This document shows, piece after piece, positions 41,368 to 52,722 of a stretch of DNA of 64,000 nt. A model generated the notes under the pieces. It worked only from the letters and a program-made list of their open reading frames with translations, made no database searches and had not been told where the DNA came from. A program made the position numbers and the translations under genes. The stretch covers positions 1 through 64,000 of the forward strand of contig JAMFSK010000025.1 in NCBI GenBank assembly GCA_026225235.1, written 5' to 3'. Source of the DNA: Burkholderiales bacterium (GTDB taxonomy: Bacteria > Pseudomonadota > Gammaproteobacteria > Burkholderiales > Burkholderiaceae). Within the stretch, counting starts at the first letter, position 1; each line of letters begins with the position of its first letter.

Positions 41368-42329
41368 AGTGACTCCGATACCGCTGTTGTGCTGCTCTCA
41401 CGCACGTCTTCACCGGGCCCCCGCACCTGCTGGGCGATCTTGCGCTCGGCCATCAACTTGAGGCCCAGCGTGACGAGCGCCAGCAGAGCGAGTAGTGAGG
41501 CCACCGCGAACGCCGCCGCAAAGTTGTATTCGTTGTAGAGAATTTCGACATGGAGGGGCATCGTATTGGTCGAGCCGCGGATATGACCCGAGACCACCGA
41601 TACCGCACCGAACTCGCCCATCGCGCGCGCATTGCAGAGGATCACCCCATACAGCAGGCCCCATTTGACATTGGGCAGCGTGACACGGCGGAAGATCTGC
41701 CAGCCCGAGGCGCCGAGCACGCGCGCGGCCTCTTCTTCGTCGGTGCCCTGCGCTTGCATCAGCGGGATCAGCTCGCGCGCGACAAACGGGAAAGTCACGA
41801 AGATCGTCGCGAGCACGATGCCGGGCACCGCGAAGATGATCTGGACGTTGTGGTCTTCCAGCCAGGGGCCAAGCCAGCCCTGCGCACCGAACATCAGCAC
41901 ATAGACCAGGCCGGCGATCACGGGCGAGACCGAGAATGGCAGATCGATCAAGGTGGTCAGAAAACTCTTGCCACGAAACTCGAATTTGGCGATGGCCCAC
42001 GAAGCCGCAAGGCCGAACACCACGTTCAGCGGCACGGCGATCGCGGCCGTCAGCAGCGTGAGTTTGATCGCCGACCAGGCATCCGGATCGGCAAGCGCGG
42101 CCAGGTAGTATTCGATGCCCTTCGAAAAGGCCTGGACGAAGACGGAGACCAGCGGGACGACGAGAAAGCAGGCGAGAAACAACAAGGCGATCGTGATCAA
42201 CGTGACGCGGACCCACGCCCGTTCAGTCGTCGGCCGCAACCGTTCTGCGCGCGCACGGACTTCGGCGATTTCGGCCGCGCGTTGTTCATTCACGCGCTTC
42301 TTTTCCTGGGTGGCGAAATCCGCGCTCAT
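41364..42329 (-). CDS. cysW: sulfate ABC transporter permease CysW
   Basis: [56 protein letters not shown]; start at MSADF overlapping cysT stop. Confidence 0.93.
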   Translation of the reverse strand: MSADFATQEKKRVNEQRAAEIAEVRARAERLRPTTERAWVRVTLITIALLFLACFLVVPLVSVFVQAFSKGIEYYLAALADPDAWSAIKLTLLTAAIAVPLNVVFGLAASWAIAKFEFRGKSFLTTLIDLPFSVSPVIAGLVYVLMFGAQGWLGPWLEDHNVQIIFAVPGIVLATIFVTFPFVARELIPLMQAQGTDEEEAARVLGASGWQIFRRVTLPNVKWGLLYGVILCNARAMGEFGAVSVVSGHIRGSTNTMPLHVEILYNEYNFAAAFAVASLLALLALVTLGLKLMAERKIAQQVRGPGEDVRESSTTAVSESL

Positions 42330-43201
42330 GCTTGCAGGGCCTCGATCGGGCGGCGTGACCCTGCTGCTTTGCTCACGCGATGCTGAAGCCACCATTGCAG
42401 CGTGTTGATCGCGAGCAGCAGGAAGAATGAGACGAGCAGCATCACCACGGCCAATGCCGTCGCCCCTGCATAGTCGTATTGTTCGAGTTTGGTAATGATC
42501 AGCAGCGACGTGATTTCCGATTTCATCGGCACATTGCCCGCGATGAAAATGACCGAGCCGTATTCACCCAGCGCACGCGCGAAGGCAAGCGCGAAACCCG
42601 TCAGCAGCGCGGGGGTTAGTGCCGGCAGGACCACGCGCCGGAATGTTTGCCAGCGCGTTGCGCCAAGGCATGCGGCCGCCTCTTCCTGTTCGCGCTCGAA
42701 ATCTTCGAGGATCGGTTGCACGGTCCGCACGACGAACGGCAGGCCGATAAAGGTCAAGGCAATCAACACCCCGACCCGCGTGAACGCGATCTTGATGCCG
42801 AACGGCACGAACAGCTGACCGATCCAGCCATTCTGCGCATAGACCGCCGCGAGCGCGATGCCGGCTACCGCAGTCGGCAGCGCGAACGGCAAATCGACGA
42901 TCGCATCGACCACGCGCTTGAACGGAAACTCATAGCGCACCAGCACCCATGCGACCAGGAAGCCGAACACCGCATTGACCAACGCGGCGCCAAGCGCCGC
43001 GCCGAACGTCAACTTGTACGAGGCGATGACCCGCGGCGACCATACCGCGCTGAGAAACGCATGCCATTCGAGCGTGGCCGCCTTCGCAAACAGCGCGACC
43101 AGCGGGATCAGCACGACCAGGCTCAGATAGGCAATCGTGATCCCAAGGGTGAGCCCGAAGCCGGGAAGCGCGCTGGGTTTGCGGAACGTCAAGCTCGCCA
43201 T
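42326..43201 (-). CDS. cysT: sulfate ABC transporter permease CysT
   Basis: [61 protein letters not shown]. Confidence 0.94.
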   Translation of the reverse strand: MASLTFRKPSALPGFGLTLGITIAYLSLVVLIPLVALFAKAATLEWHAFLSAVWSPRVIASYKLTFGAALGAALVNAVFGFLVAWVLVRYEFPFKRVVDAIVDLPFALPTAVAGIALAAVYAQNGWIGQLFVPFGIKIAFTRVGVLIALTFIGLPFVVRTVQPILEDFEREQEEAAACLGATRWQTFRRVVLPALTPALLTGFALAFARALGEYGSVIFIAGNVPMKSEITSLLIITKLEQYDYAGATALAVVMLLVSFFLLLAINTLQWWLQHRVSKAAGSRRPIEALQA

Positions 43202-43210
43202 GAAATCGCC

Positions 43211-44317
43211 CTACTTCGTCTGATAGATCGAATCGAACACACCGCCATCGGCAAAGTGCGTCTTCTGCGCATTGGCCCAGCCGCCGAAGGTGTCATCGAT
43301 GGTGTAAAGCTTGAGCTTCGGAAACTGCTTCGTGAGCTCGGCCGGCACCTTGTCTGAACGCGGGCGATAGAAATTGCGCGCCGCGATGGCCTGGCCCTCA
43401 TCGCTATAAAGATACTGGAGGTAGGCTTCTGCCACCTTGCGTGTGCCGTGCCGGTCGACCACCTTGTCGACCACCGCGACCGGGGGTTCCGCGAGGATGC
43501 TCACAGACGGCACCACGATCTCGAACTTGTCCGGGCCAAATTCCTTGAGCGACAGGAAGGCCTCGTTTTCCCAGGCGATCAGCACATCGCCGATATCGCG
43601 CTGAACAAAACTCGTTGTCGCGCCGCGCGCGCCCGAATCGAGCACGCCTGCATTCTTATAGAGGGCCCCGACGAATTGCTTGGCCGTATCGGCATTGCCG
43701 CCCGGCTGATGAAGCGCATATGCCCAGGCCGCCAGGTAGTTCCAACGCGCCCCGCCCGAGGTCTTCGGGTTCGGCGTGACAATCGACACGCCCGGCTTCA
43801 CGAGGTCGTTCCAATCCTTGATGTGCTTGGGGTTGCCCTTGCGGACCAGGAACACGATCGTCGACGTATAGGGCGACGCGTTATCCGGCAGCTTCTTTTG
43901 CCAGCCCGGGTCAATCGAGCCCTTCGACGCGATCGCGTCGATGTCGTAGGCCAGCGCGAGCGTCACAACGTCGGCCTGCAGGCCGTCGATCACCGAACGC
44001 GCCTGCGCACCCGAGCCGCCATGCGACTGTTTAAAGGTGACGGTCTCGCCAGTGGTCTGCTTCCAGTGTTTCGCGAAGGCCTGGTCGAACTCCTGGTAGA
44101 GCTCGCGGGTCGGGTCGTAGGAGACGTTGAGCAAGGTCGTGTCTGCATGTGCTGCGACGGCGCCGAACATCCCGGCCGAGGCAAGCAACAGCGCCGCCAC
44201 CGATTTCGGCGCTGACTGCGAGAACCATGTCTTCGTGTTCGTCCAGGTTGTCCTGCCACGTTCTATGACCGTGACGGCCCGGTTGACCCTGCCTGCGTGC
44301 GTCGTTTGAAGCGCCAT
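43211..44317 (-). CDS. sbp: sulfate ABC transporter substrate-binding protein
   Basis: [61 protein letters not shown]. Confidence 0.95.
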   Translation of the reverse strand: MALQTTHAGRVNRAVTVIERGRTTWTNTKTWFSQSAPKSVAALLLASAGMFGAVAAHADTTLLNVSYDPTRELYQEFDQAFAKHWKQTTGETVTFKQSHGGSGAQARSVIDGLQADVVTLALAYDIDAIASKGSIDPGWQKKLPDNASPYTSTIVFLVRKGNPKHIKDWNDLVKPGVSIVTPNPKTSGGARWNYLAAWAYALHQPGGNADTAKQFVGALYKNAGVLDSGARGATTSFVQRDIGDVLIAWENEAFLSLKEFGPDKFEIVVPSVSILAEPPVAVVDKVVDRHGTRKVAEAYLQYLYSDEGQAIAARNFYRPRSDKVPAELTKQFPKLKLYTIDDTFGGWANAQKTHFADGGVFDSIYQTK

Positions 44318-44482
44318 CTACTGCCTCTTTTTGTTTGATGATCTGCCGATGAGATCGAGGGCCGAGTGTAGCGATTTGGCTTCAGACACAAAACGACTCG
44401 TTACTTATTCTTTTATATCGTTTCCTGTCTAAAAGAAAAAGATCGAGCTTTTTTGCAGAGAGTGCTTGAAAGATTCCCAGTA

Positions 44483-44498
44483 CTGTATAAAACTACAG
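44483..44498. promoter_or_regulatory. LexA/SOS box 1
   Basis: CTGTATAAAACTACAG (CTG-N10-CAG). Confidence 0.88.
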
Positions 44499-44502
44499 CA
44501 AG

Positions 44503-44518
44503 CTGTTCATCCATACAG
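44503..44518. promoter_or_regulatory. LexA/SOS box 2
   Basis: CTGTTCATCCATACAG (CTG-N10-CAG), 4 nt after box 1. Confidence 0.85.
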
Positions 44519-44545
44519 TGCTAAGAGAGTGCTTTCATTGACACC

Positions 44546-45205
44546 ATGGTCAAACTAACCGCACGGCAGCAGCAGGTATTCGATCTGATCCGGCGCGCGA
44601 TCGAGCGCTCGGGCTTTCCCCCGACGCGCGCGGAGATCGCCGCCGAGTTGGGATTCAGCTCGGCGAACTCGGCCGAGGAGCATTTGCGGGCACTTGCACG
44701 CAAGGGTGTGCTCGAGCTTGCTGCGGGGGCGTCGCGCGGGATCCGGCTCAAACCGGAAGCGCTTGAGGAGTTCGACAGCTCCCACCAGTTCACGCTTCCG
44801 CATCCGGCCTTGCAGCAGTTGTCGCTGCCGCTGATTGGGCGAGTCGCGGCAGGTAGCCCGATCCTCGCGCAGGAGCATGTTCAACAGCATTACACCGTCG
44901 ACCCCGCCTTGTTCACGACAACCCCCGACTACCTACTGAAGGTCCGTGGGATGTCGATGCGTGATGCCGGGATTCTCGATGGCGACTTGCTTGCCGTGCA
45001 GCGGCGTAGCGAGGCACGTGACGGCCAAGTGGTCGTGGCGCGGCTCGGTGACGATGTCACAGTCAAGCGGTTCCGCCGCCATGCGAGCGGCATCGAACTG
45101 ATCGCCGAGAACCCTGAGTTCCCGTCGATCATGGTCGCCGCCGGCCGCGAGGATTTCGAGCTCGAAGGCATCGCGGTCGGGCTGATCCGGTCGGGCGACT
45201 TTTGA
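44546..45205 (+). CDS. lexA: transcriptional repressor LexA
   Basis: [78 protein letters not shown]. Confidence 0.97.
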   Translation: MVKLTARQQQVFDLIRRAIERSGFPPTRAEIAAELGFSSANSAEEHLRALARKGVLELAAGASRGIRLKPEALEEFDSSHQFTLPHPALQQLSLPLIGRVAAGSPILAQEHVQQHYTVDPALFTTTPDYLLKVRGMSMRDAGILDGDLLAVQRRSEARDGQVVVARLGDDVTVKRFRRHASGIELIAENPEFPSIMVAAGREDFELEGIAVGLIRSGDF

Positions 45206-45292
45206 TTTAACGACCTGTGAGGGCATCGGGGTCACTGGCTTAGGCCACGACCCGGGGCCTCGTATTCACTAAAAAACCAGCGAAGGACCGAT

Positions 45293-45853
45293 ATGTTCAA
45301 GATCGCAATGGAAGTCGATGCCGCCCTCAGCGCTGCGTGGCCCGCCTGGCGTATGCCGCGAGGCAATCTCGTTCATTCTCTGGTCCGCTCATTCGTCGGC
45401 ACTTGTATTAGAACGACGGGGCAGTCGCAGCGCGTCGCGGCCGCCCGTGCCGCCGCACGGGCGGTGGCTGCGCGCAGCGCGGTGCAACCGAAGAGTTGTT
45501 CCGCGGCCTCGTCCGTGCCCGTTAAGTCTGCTGCGTCTGTTAAGTCCACCGGACTTATTAGGTCCGCCGGGCTTGATCAGTCCTCTGGGAAGGTCGCAAG
45601 GCCTGTCAAAGCCCCCCGGCCTGTGAATGCCCCCGTGCTCCCCCGCGGTCTGCCGGTTTCCGAACCCGCCTTCGCGCGCGTGTCGTCGCGCCGTGGCGCT
45701 CAACCCGCCACTGCGAATCCCGTTCGCATCTACTCGACGCCTTCGCGGACCGTGATGGTTGGCAACCTCAGCGAAGTCGCCCGGCTGCTCGACAAATCGA
45801 TCGAACGCGAACGTACGCGCTTGACCTCACGCACCGAAGCAGTGATCTGCTGA
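45293..45853 (+). CDS. hypothetical protein downstream of lexA
   Basis: 186 aa ORF with RBS-like GAAGGA; low-complexity centre; ordered C-terminus RTVMVGNLSEVARLLDKSIERERTRL. Confidence 0.55.
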   Translation: MFKIAMEVDAALSAAWPAWRMPRGNLVHSLVRSFVGTCIRTTGQSQRVAAARAAARAVAARSAVQPKSCSAASSVPVKSAASVKSTGLIRSAGLDQSSGKVARPVKAPRPVNAPVLPRGLPVSEPAFARVSSRRGAQPATANPVRIYSTPSRTVMVGNLSEVARLLDKSIERERTRLTSRTEAVIC

Positions 45854-46086
45854 CTCGCGGGCGATCCCTATCGGCGTGCGCCCGGCACCAAGCCGGCCGC
45901 GTCCTGGCACCAACATCACACCTTGAAAGGCTGACGCCCCCCGTCTGCCCGCCGCGATTTCCTGGCCGTTCGGTCGAGGATCGGTCTTAGCCGTTCCGAG
46001 CTTCATCGCTGAGCGCCCCGCTGCGCCTGCGTTTACGCCCCCTCCTTTCCTGGCCCGCCCTTTCTGACTTTGCGTCGCCCCGTCCG

Positions 46087-46103
46087 TTGGCACACGCTTT
46101 GCA
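46087..46103 (+). promoter_or_regulatory. putative sigma54 (RpoN) promoter upstream of BMP ABC/hydrolase cluster
   Basis: TTGGCACACGCTTTGCA: GG-N10-GC, matching TGGCAC-N5-TTGC[AT]. Confidence 0.75.
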
Positions 46104-46120
46104 TAAAGATGCGCGCAATC

Positions 46121-46130
46121 TTGTACACAA
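46121..46130. promoter_or_regulatory. palindrome TTGTACACAA, possible operator for the cluster GntR regulator
   Basis: TTGT-AC-ACAA located just downstream of the predicted sigma54 start site. Confidence 0.4.
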
Positions 46131-46222
46131 CATTCCATCTGGCAGGCGTCCCCGGCTGGCCTATGTTGGCGCGCTAGCCGTACTTATGCGCCCTATCCCC
46201 GCAACGCCCATAGGAGAACCTC

Positions 46223-47338
46223 GTGATTGATGATTCGTACTCCGCGAGTCGGCGCCGCTTCCTCGCCTCGTCTGCCGCACTCGCTGTCGCCAATGCCTTC
46301 CCCTTCGGTTCTGCGTTTGCTGCGGGCAAACCGCTGACTGTCGGTTTCCTCTACGTCGGACCGCGCGACGACTTCGGCTACAACCAGTCGCATGCGACCG
46401 CCGCAGCAGCCATAAAGCAACTCCCCGGCCTGAAGGTGGTGGAACAGGAGAACGTGCCGGAAACCGTCGCTGTCCAGAAAGCCATGGAAGCGATGATCAA
46501 CGAAGACGGCGCAACTGTCCTGTTCCCAACCTCCTACGGCTACTTCGATCCGCATGTGATCAAGATGGCCGAGAAGTATCCCGACATTCGTTTCGTCCAT
46601 TGCGGCGGACTCTGGAAGGAGGGCAAGGATCCGAAGAACGCAGCGAGCTTCTTTGGTTATATCGACGAGTGCGAATATCTCTCGGGTGTCGCAGCCGGCC
46701 ATGCGACCAAGTCGAAGAAACTGGGCTTCGTCGCTGCAAAGCCGATCCCCCAGGTGCTTCGCAACATCAATGCTTTCACGCTAGGCGCCCAATCGGTATC
46801 ACCGGATATCACGACGCATGTCGTGTTCACTGGCGACTGGTCGATGCCGGTCAAGGAAGCCGAGGCCACCAACAGCCTGATCGACCAGGGCGTCGATGTG
46901 ATCACCTGTCACGTCGACAGCCCGAAGGTCGTGATCGAGACCGCCGAGAAACGCGGCATCTTCAGCTGCGGCTATCACGTCAATCAGGCCGCGCTCGCAC
47001 CGAAAGGGTATCTGACCGGTGCCGAGTGGCATTGGGAAACCGTCTATAAGCAATATGTTGCCGATGCGCAGGCGGGCAAGCCACTTGTCAACTTCATGCG
47101 CGGCGGGCTCAAGGAAGGGTTTGTTAGACCGTCCGCTTATGGCCCGAATGATCCGATGGCGGCTCAACAGAGTGCCGACAAGATTAAGGCTTCGATGATC
47201 GCCGACCAGTTCACGATCTTCAAGGGACCGCTCAAGGACAACAAGGGCAACGTCGTGATCCCCGCTGGCTCGGCACAGCAGCAGACCAACGTCACCCTCG
47301 AAAGCATGAGCTACCTGATCTCCGGCGTGCAGGCCTGA
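46223..47338 (+). CDS. BMP family ABC transporter substrate-binding protein
   Basis: Tat-like N-terminus SRRRFLASSAALAVANAF; VGFLYVGPRDDFGYNQSHATAAAAIKQLPG. Confidence 0.92.
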   Translation: MIDDSYSASRRRFLASSAALAVANAFPFGSAFAAGKPLTVGFLYVGPRDDFGYNQSHATAAAAIKQLPGLKVVEQENVPETVAVQKAMEAMINEDGATVLFPTSYGYFDPHVIKMAEKYPDIRFVHCGGLWKEGKDPKNAASFFGYIDECEYLSGVAAGHATKSKKLGFVAAKPIPQVLRNINAFTLGAQSVSPDITTHVVFTGDWSMPVKEAEATNSLIDQGVDVITCHVDSPKVVIETAEKRGIFSCGYHVNQAALAPKGYLTGAEWHWETVYKQYVADAQAGKPLVNFMRGGLKEGFVRPSAYGPNDPMAAQQSADKIKASMIADQFTIFKGPLKDNKGNVVIPAGSAQQQTNVTLESMSYLISGVQA

Positions 47339-47420
47339 TGCGAGCGGCACCGATGGCCTGCGAGCCATCGGTGCCGTGACATCGTTCCCCGTGACACTGT
47401 TCCTTTAGAAGGCCTCCACG

Positions 47421-48797
47421 ATGACGTCCGCGCTGACATCGAGTCCTGTCCCTTCTTCCATGACGCTTGCCGACGGTGCGCCCGCGACCACGGGTGAGAT
47501 GCCGGCCGCGCAGTCCATGGCAACTGCAAGTGCTGGTGTATCGGGCGGCGGAATCGCGGACGGTATCGCTGAGTCTGTTGCTGCCGCGTCTGCCGACTTC
47601 GCGGGCGACACGCTGCCGACTCCCGTTTCGACAGGCGACGTTGGCCTGCCACCGATATCGCCCGTCATCGCGGTGCCCACGCTGATCGAACCGCCATGGT
47701 CGCGGCGAGCGCTGGCGGGCATCCCGCTCGACGCGCTTCCGACGATCTGTGCACTCATCAGCGCGATTGCGATGTTTTCAGTGTTGCTCGCGGTTCAGGG
47801 TGTCGATGTCGCGGACGCGCTTGGATTGATCGTCAAGGGCGCTTTCGGCAGCGCATTTGCGTTTCAGAACACCTTGCAACGTGCTGCCCCGCTGATGCTC
47901 ACCGCGCTCTGTGTCGCCTTGCCCGCGCGTGCGGGGCTCATCATCATCGGGGGCGAAGGTGCACTCGCCCTCGGTGGTTTGGCTGCTGCGATTGTGCCGA
48001 TGGTGTTGCCGGGTATCCCCGGCTCAGTCGGCATCGTGCTGATGGGGATTGCCTCGATCATCGCGGGCGGCATCTGGATTGCGATCTCCGGCGCGCTGCG
48101 TCAATGGCGCGGTATCAACGAGGTGATCTCGAGCCTGCTGATGTCGTATATCGCCATTGCGCTGTTCAAGTTTTTTGTCGAGGGCCCGCTGCGCGATCCG
48201 GCGAGTCTCAACAAACCGTCGACGCCGCCGCTCGCGGATGCCTGGATGATCGGTTCGATGCCCGGCCTCGACGTTCACTGGGGACTGGCGGGTGGTCTCG
48301 TGGCCTGCCTGCTCGCCTGGTTTGTCGTACGGCAGACGAGTTCGGGCTTCGCTTTGTCGGTGGTCGGTGGCAACGTCCGCGCGGCGCGCCTGGTTGGTCT
48401 TCCCGTCAACAAGATCATGCTGGCCGCCTGCGGTCTGGGCGGCGGTGCAGCCGGGCTCGCAGGCATGTTCGAAGTTGCCGCCGTGCAGGGCAGCGCGAAT
48501 GCCTCTCTGCTGTCGGGCTACGGATATGGCGGCATTCTCGTCGCTTTCGCCGCGCGTCAGAACCCGTTTGCCTGCATCGTCTGCGCGATCCTGGTCGGCG
48601 GCATCGGCGCGAGTGGCAGCCTCTTGCAACGGCGGCTCGGTCTACCCGATGCAACCGTCCTCGTGCTCCAGGGCATGATCTTCGCGCACCTGCTTGGCTG
48701 GGAAACCCTCGGCGGCAAGATTGAACAGTGGCGCGTGAAATTGCTCAAGCCCACGATCGTCCCCGCAGCCAACGTCACCGGAGCCACGCATGCCTGA
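47421..48797 (+). CDS. ABC transporter permease (nucleoside/BMP-type), long N-terminal extension
   Basis: FAFQNTLQRAAPLMLTALCVALPARAGLIIIGGEGALALGGL; multi-TM. Confidence 0.9.
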   Translation: MTSALTSSPVPSSMTLADGAPATTGEMPAAQSMATASAGVSGGGIADGIAESVAAASADFAGDTLPTPVSTGDVGLPPISPVIAVPTLIEPPWSRRALAGIPLDALPTICALISAIAMFSVLLAVQGVDVADALGLIVKGAFGSAFAFQNTLQRAAPLMLTALCVALPARAGLIIIGGEGALALGGLAAAIVPMVLPGIPGSVGIVLMGIASIIAGGIWIAISGALRQWRGINEVISSLLMSYIAIALFKFFVEGPLRDPASLNKPSTPPLADAWMIGSMPGLDVHWGLAGGLVACLLAWFVVRQTSSGFALSVVGGNVRAARLVGLPVNKIMLAACGLGGGAAGLAGMFEVAAVQGSANASLLSGYGYGGILVAFAARQNPFACIVCAILVGGIGASGSLLQRRLGLPDATVLVLQGMIFAHLLGWETLGGKIEQWRVKLLKPTIVPAANVTGATHA

Positions 48798-49713
48798 TGC
48801 TTCCCAGTTTTCCACGCTGGCCATCGCGCTGTGTGCAGGCGCGATTCGGGTCGGGACACCGTTTCTGTTCGTGAGTCTGGGCGAGTGCATCACCGAGAAA
48901 GGGGGGCGCGTGAACCTCGGCCTCGAGGGCACCCTGGTGCTCGGCGCGGTCAGCGGTTATGCTGCCTCTTACCTGAGCGGCTCGGCCTGGCTCGGCGTGC
49001 TGTGTGCTGGTGTGACGGGCATGCTGTTCGGGCTGCTGCACGGCCTCGTGTGCTCGCTCAAACGTGTCAACGATATCGCGTTCGGCATTGCCATGATGCT
49101 GATCGGAACCGGGCTCGCGTTCTATATCGGCAAACCGTTTATTCAGCCTCAGGCGCCGCAGTTGCCCTCGCTGGCGCTCGGCGACTGGCTCGACAATCCG
49201 GTGCTGCGCAGTGCGCTGCGCATCAATGCGCTGTTCATTGTCGGTGTGCTTGCGGCCTTCGCCTTGCAATGGGGCATGCGCTCGACGCGTTGGGGCCTCG
49301 CCCTGCGCATCGTCGGCGACCATGCCGACAGTGCACGCGCGCTCGGCATCCGCGTGACTCCGGTACGCATCGCGGCGACCTCGGCCGGCGGCTTTTTCGC
49401 CGGCATCGGCGGCGCGTATCTGTCGCTCTACTACCCGGGCAGCTGGAGCGAAGGCCTCTCGAGCGGCCAGGGCCTGATGGCCGTGGCACTCGTGATCTTT
49501 GCCGGCTGGCAACCGGTGCGCTGTCTCTATGCCGCCCTGCTGTTCGGCGCGGCCGGTGCGCTCGGCCCGGCACTGCAATCGATCGGCGTGACGTCAGGCT
49601 ATTACTTGTATAACGCCGCGCCTTACGCTTTGACGCTTGCCCTGATGATCGCCACCTGCCGTCCGAACCGCACCATGAGTGGTGCGCCCGGGGAACTGTC
49701 ACTTAATCGATAA
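48790..49713 (+). CDS. ABC transporter permease (nucleoside/BMP-type)
   Basis: RVGTPFLFVSLGECITEKGGRVNLGLEGTLVLGAVSGY; overlaps preceding gene. Confidence 0.92.
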   Translation: MPDASQFSTLAIALCAGAIRVGTPFLFVSLGECITEKGGRVNLGLEGTLVLGAVSGYAASYLSGSAWLGVLCAGVTGMLFGLLHGLVCSLKRVNDIAFGIAMMLIGTGLAFYIGKPFIQPQAPQLPSLALGDWLDNPVLRSALRINALFIVGVLAAFALQWGMRSTRWGLALRIVGDHADSARALGIRVTPVRIAATSAGGFFAGIGGAYLSLYYPGSWSEGLSSGQGLMAVALVIFAGWQPVRCLYAALLFGAAGALGPALQSIGVTSGYYLYNAAPYALTLALMIATCRPNRTMSGAPGELSLNR

Positions 49714-49773
49714 CACTTGGCTCGTGCCCCACTGGGGTCATGACCGATCAACTTGCCAACAGGAGCTTTGCCG

Positions 49774-50457
49774 ATGCCTTTGACCCCCGTCGATGCCGAC
49801 CCCTATGCGTGGCCCTACGACGGCGAATTTGCGCCGGAGGACACGGCGCTGATCGTGATCGACATGCAGACCGACTTTTGCGGCGTCGGTGGCTATGTCG
49901 ATTCGATGGGCTATGACATCGCGCTCACGCGCGCACCGATCGAGCCGATTCGCTCGGTGCTCTCGCGCATGCGCACGCTGGGCTTCACGATCATCCACAC
50001 ACGTGAAGGGCACCGGCCTGACTTGTCGGACCTGCCCGCGAACAAACGCTGGCGTTCGCGCCAGATTGGCGCGGGCATCGGCGACCCGGGTCCGTGCGGC
50101 AAGATCCTGGTGCGCGGCGAACCCGGCTGGGAAATCATCCCCGAGCTCGCGCCGATCGAAGGCGAGATCGTGCTCGACAAACCCGGCAAGGGCTCGTTCT
50201 GTGCGACCGACCTTGAGTTGATCCTGCGCACCCAAGGCATTCGCAACCTGATCCTGAGCGGCATCACCACCGATGTATGCGTGCATACGACGATGCGCGA
50301 AGCCAATGATCGGGGGTTCGAATGTCTGTTGCTGGCCGACTGTTGTGCCGCGACGGACCCGGCCAACCATCTCGCGGCGCTGCATATGGTCAAGATGCAG
50401 GGCGGCGTCTTTGGCACGGTGTCGGATTCCGCGGCACTCTTGAAGTCCCTCGGCTAA
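49774..50457 (+). CDS. isochorismatase-like cysteine hydrolase (biuret amidohydrolase-like)
   Basis: [46 protein letters not shown]. Confidence 0.88.
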   Translation: MPLTPVDADPYAWPYDGEFAPEDTALIVIDMQTDFCGVGGYVDSMGYDIALTRAPIEPIRSVLSRMRTLGFTIIHTREGHRPDLSDLPANKRWRSRQIGAGIGDPGPCGKILVRGEPGWEIIPELAPIEGEIVLDKPGKGSFCATDLELILRTQGIRNLILSGITTDVCVHTTMREANDRGFECLLLADCCAATDPANHLAALHMVKMQGGVFGTVSDSAALLKSLG

Positions 50458-50467
50458 GGAGAACGGC

Positions 50468-52045
50468 ATGCGCGCGCTGAAGGTGGAAGTGATCGGTGCC
50501 GGCAAATCGTTTGGCGCATTCCGTGCGCTCGACGAGGTGTCGCTGACGGTGCGTCCCGGCACGGTTCACGCCCTCCTGGGCGAGAACGGTGCGGGCAAGA
50601 GCACCCTGCTCAAGGGACTGATCGGCTATGCGCCGCTCGACCAGGGGCAGATCGCCGTCGACGATCGCGAAGTCTCGATCCACAATCCGCGCGCTGCCCA
50701 TGCGCTGGGCTTCGGCATGGTCTACCAGCATTTCACGGTGGCGCCAGGGCTTAGTGTGGCCGAGAACCTCCTGCTAGCAAAGGGTGGCCTGCCCTTTGCG
50801 ATCGACTGGAAAGCGTCGCGCGCGGGCCTCGAAGCGTTCATGGCGCAGGCACCTTTCAAGGTGCCGCTCGATGCCCTTGTCGGCACCCTCGCGGCCGGAG
50901 AAAAACAAAAGCTTGAGATTCTCAAGCAACTTTATCTACAAAGCCGTCTGCTGATTCTCGACGAACCGACCTCCGTGCTCACCGTGCAGGAAGCCTTCGA
51001 AGTGCTGGGCCTGGTGCGCAAGCTGGCACAGAGTGGTGAGCTCAGCGTGCTGATGATCACCCACAAGTTCGCCGAGGTGCTTGAGTTCGCCGATGATGTC
51101 ACGGTGCTTCGGCGCGGCCGTCTGGTCGGTGCGACCAAAGTGGCCGACACGAGTGCCGACGCACTCGCTCGATGGATGATGGGCGAAGAGGTCAAACGCG
51201 CGCTGGAAACGGGCACTCATGCCGCACGCGTTCCAACCGGTGAAGTGCGGCTGAAGGTTGACGGCCTGACGGTCGAAGACGATCATGGAATGGCACGCGC
51301 AAAGGGCGTCACACTTGATGTGCGACGTGGCGAAATCGTGGGCCTCGCGGGTATCGCGGGCAACGGCCAGAAAGAACTGATCGAAGCCCTGCTCGGTCAG
51401 CGGCCGCATGCCGCAGGCAGCATCGCGATGAACGGCGCGCCCTACCGCGCGACCCGCGAAGAGATGCGGCGTCACCGGGTCGGCACGCTCCCTGAGGAGC
51501 CCTTGGCCAATGGCTGTGTGGGCAAGATGAGCGTGGCCGAAAACCTTGCGCTGCGCGACTTCGATCAGCCCCCGATTCGTCGTCGTACCGGCTTGATCGA
51601 TCGAAACAAAATGCGTGAAGCGGCGCTCGTGCGGATCGCCGCGTTCAATGTGAAGCCGCCCGATCCACAGCGACCGATCGGCACGCTCTCGGGAGGTAAC
51701 GTGCAGCGAGCCATTCTCGCGCGCGAACTCGCAAGCGATGTCGACGTGCTAATCGTCGCCAACCCCGTGTTCGGTCTCGACTTTGCAGCGGTGGCCGATA
51801 TTCACGACAAATTGCGCCGCGCGCGCGACCGCGGCGCTGCCGTGCTGGTCGCGAGCGACGACCTCGATGAACTGCTGGAACTGGCCGACCGCCTGCTGAT
51901 CATCAGCGATGGTGAGATCGTCCACGAAACAACCGCGGCGCAGGCGTCGCGGGCCGAGATCGGTGCGTTCATGGCCGGCCGAGGCCATTCCGTCCAGGTG
52001 GGGCAGCCTGCTAGCCCGGCCGATGTCACAGGAGCCGCAAGATGA
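50468..52045 (+). CDS. ABC transporter ATPase with two nucleotide-binding domains (BMP-type)
   Basis: [56 protein letters not shown]. Confidence 0.94.
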   Translation: MRALKVEVIGAGKSFGAFRALDEVSLTVRPGTVHALLGENGAGKSTLLKGLIGYAPLDQGQIAVDDREVSIHNPRAAHALGFGMVYQHFTVAPGLSVAENLLLAKGGLPFAIDWKASRAGLEAFMAQAPFKVPLDALVGTLAAGEKQKLEILKQLYLQSRLLILDEPTSVLTVQEAFEVLGLVRKLAQSGELSVLMITHKFAEVLEFADDVTVLRRGRLVGATKVADTSADALARWMMGEEVKRALETGTHAARVPTGEVRLKVDGLTVEDDHGMARAKGVTLDVRRGEIVGLAGIAGNGQKELIEALLGQRPHAAGSIAMNGAPYRATREEMRRHRVGTLPEEPLANGCVGKMSVAENLALRDFDQPPIRRRTGLIDRNKMREAALVRIAAFNVKPPDPQRPIGTLSGGNVQRAILARELASDVDVLIVANPVFGLDFAAVADIHDKLRRARDRGAAVLVASDDLDELLELADRLLIISDGEIVHETTAAQASRAEIGAFMAGRGHSVQVGQPASPADVTGAAR

Positions 52046-52722
52046 TTACAGTCGATGCCCTACCCTATGACTTTCGTTTCGAGCCCGAGTCGACCGCGAT
52101 CGTATCGATCGACATGCAGCGCGATTTCATCGAACCCGGCGGCTTCGGCGATACCCTCGGCAACGACATCAGTCGTCTTGCGGCCATCGTGCCGACCGTC
52201 GCCGCCTTGCTCGCCTGGGGCCGTGCGCTCGGACTGACCATCGTCCATACGCGCGAAGCCCATCTGCCTGACTTGTCGGACTGCCCGCCGGCCAAACGCT
52301 TGCGCGGCAACCCCAAAATCCGCATCGGCGACCCCGGTCCGATGGGTCGTCTGCTGGTGCGAGGCGAGCCCGGAAACCAGATCATTCCGCAGGTCGCGCC
52401 ATTGCCCGGCGAACTTGTGGTCGACAAGCCCGGCAAGGGGGCGTTCTATGCCACCACGCTCGGCGCCATGCTCGAAGCCCATGGTATCCGGCGGCTCATC
52501 GTCTGCGGCGTCACCACCGAAGTCTGCGTGCAGACCACCCTGCGCGAAGCCAACGACCGTGGCTATGAATGCCTGCTCGTCGAAGACGCGGCGGCCAGCT
52601 ACTTTCCGGCTTACCATGCACAGACCCTCGAGATGCTGCGCTCGCAGGGCGGCATCGTCTGCTGGACCGCGCCACTCGCTTCCCTTCTGCAGGTAACGGC
52701 TGAACTGGAAACCCGAACATGA
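52042..52722 (+). CDS. second isochorismatase-like cysteine hydrolase, paralogue of 49774-50457
   Basis: [53 protein letters not shown]. Confidence 0.88.
   Translation: MITVDALPYDFRFEPESTAIVSIDMQRDFIEPGGFGDTLGNDISRLAAIVPTVAALLAWGRALGLTIVHTREAHLPDLSDCPPAKRLRGNPKIRIGDPGPMGRLLVRGEPGNQIIPQVAPLPGELVVDKPGKGAFYATTLGAMLEAHGIRRLIVCGVTTEVCVQTTLREANDRGYECLLVEDAAASYFPAYHAQTLEMLRSQGGIVCWTAPLASLLQVTAELETRT

Noticed and set aside
48775-49578. 267 aa minus-strand ORF
   Set aside because: Antisense to a clear ABC permease gene.
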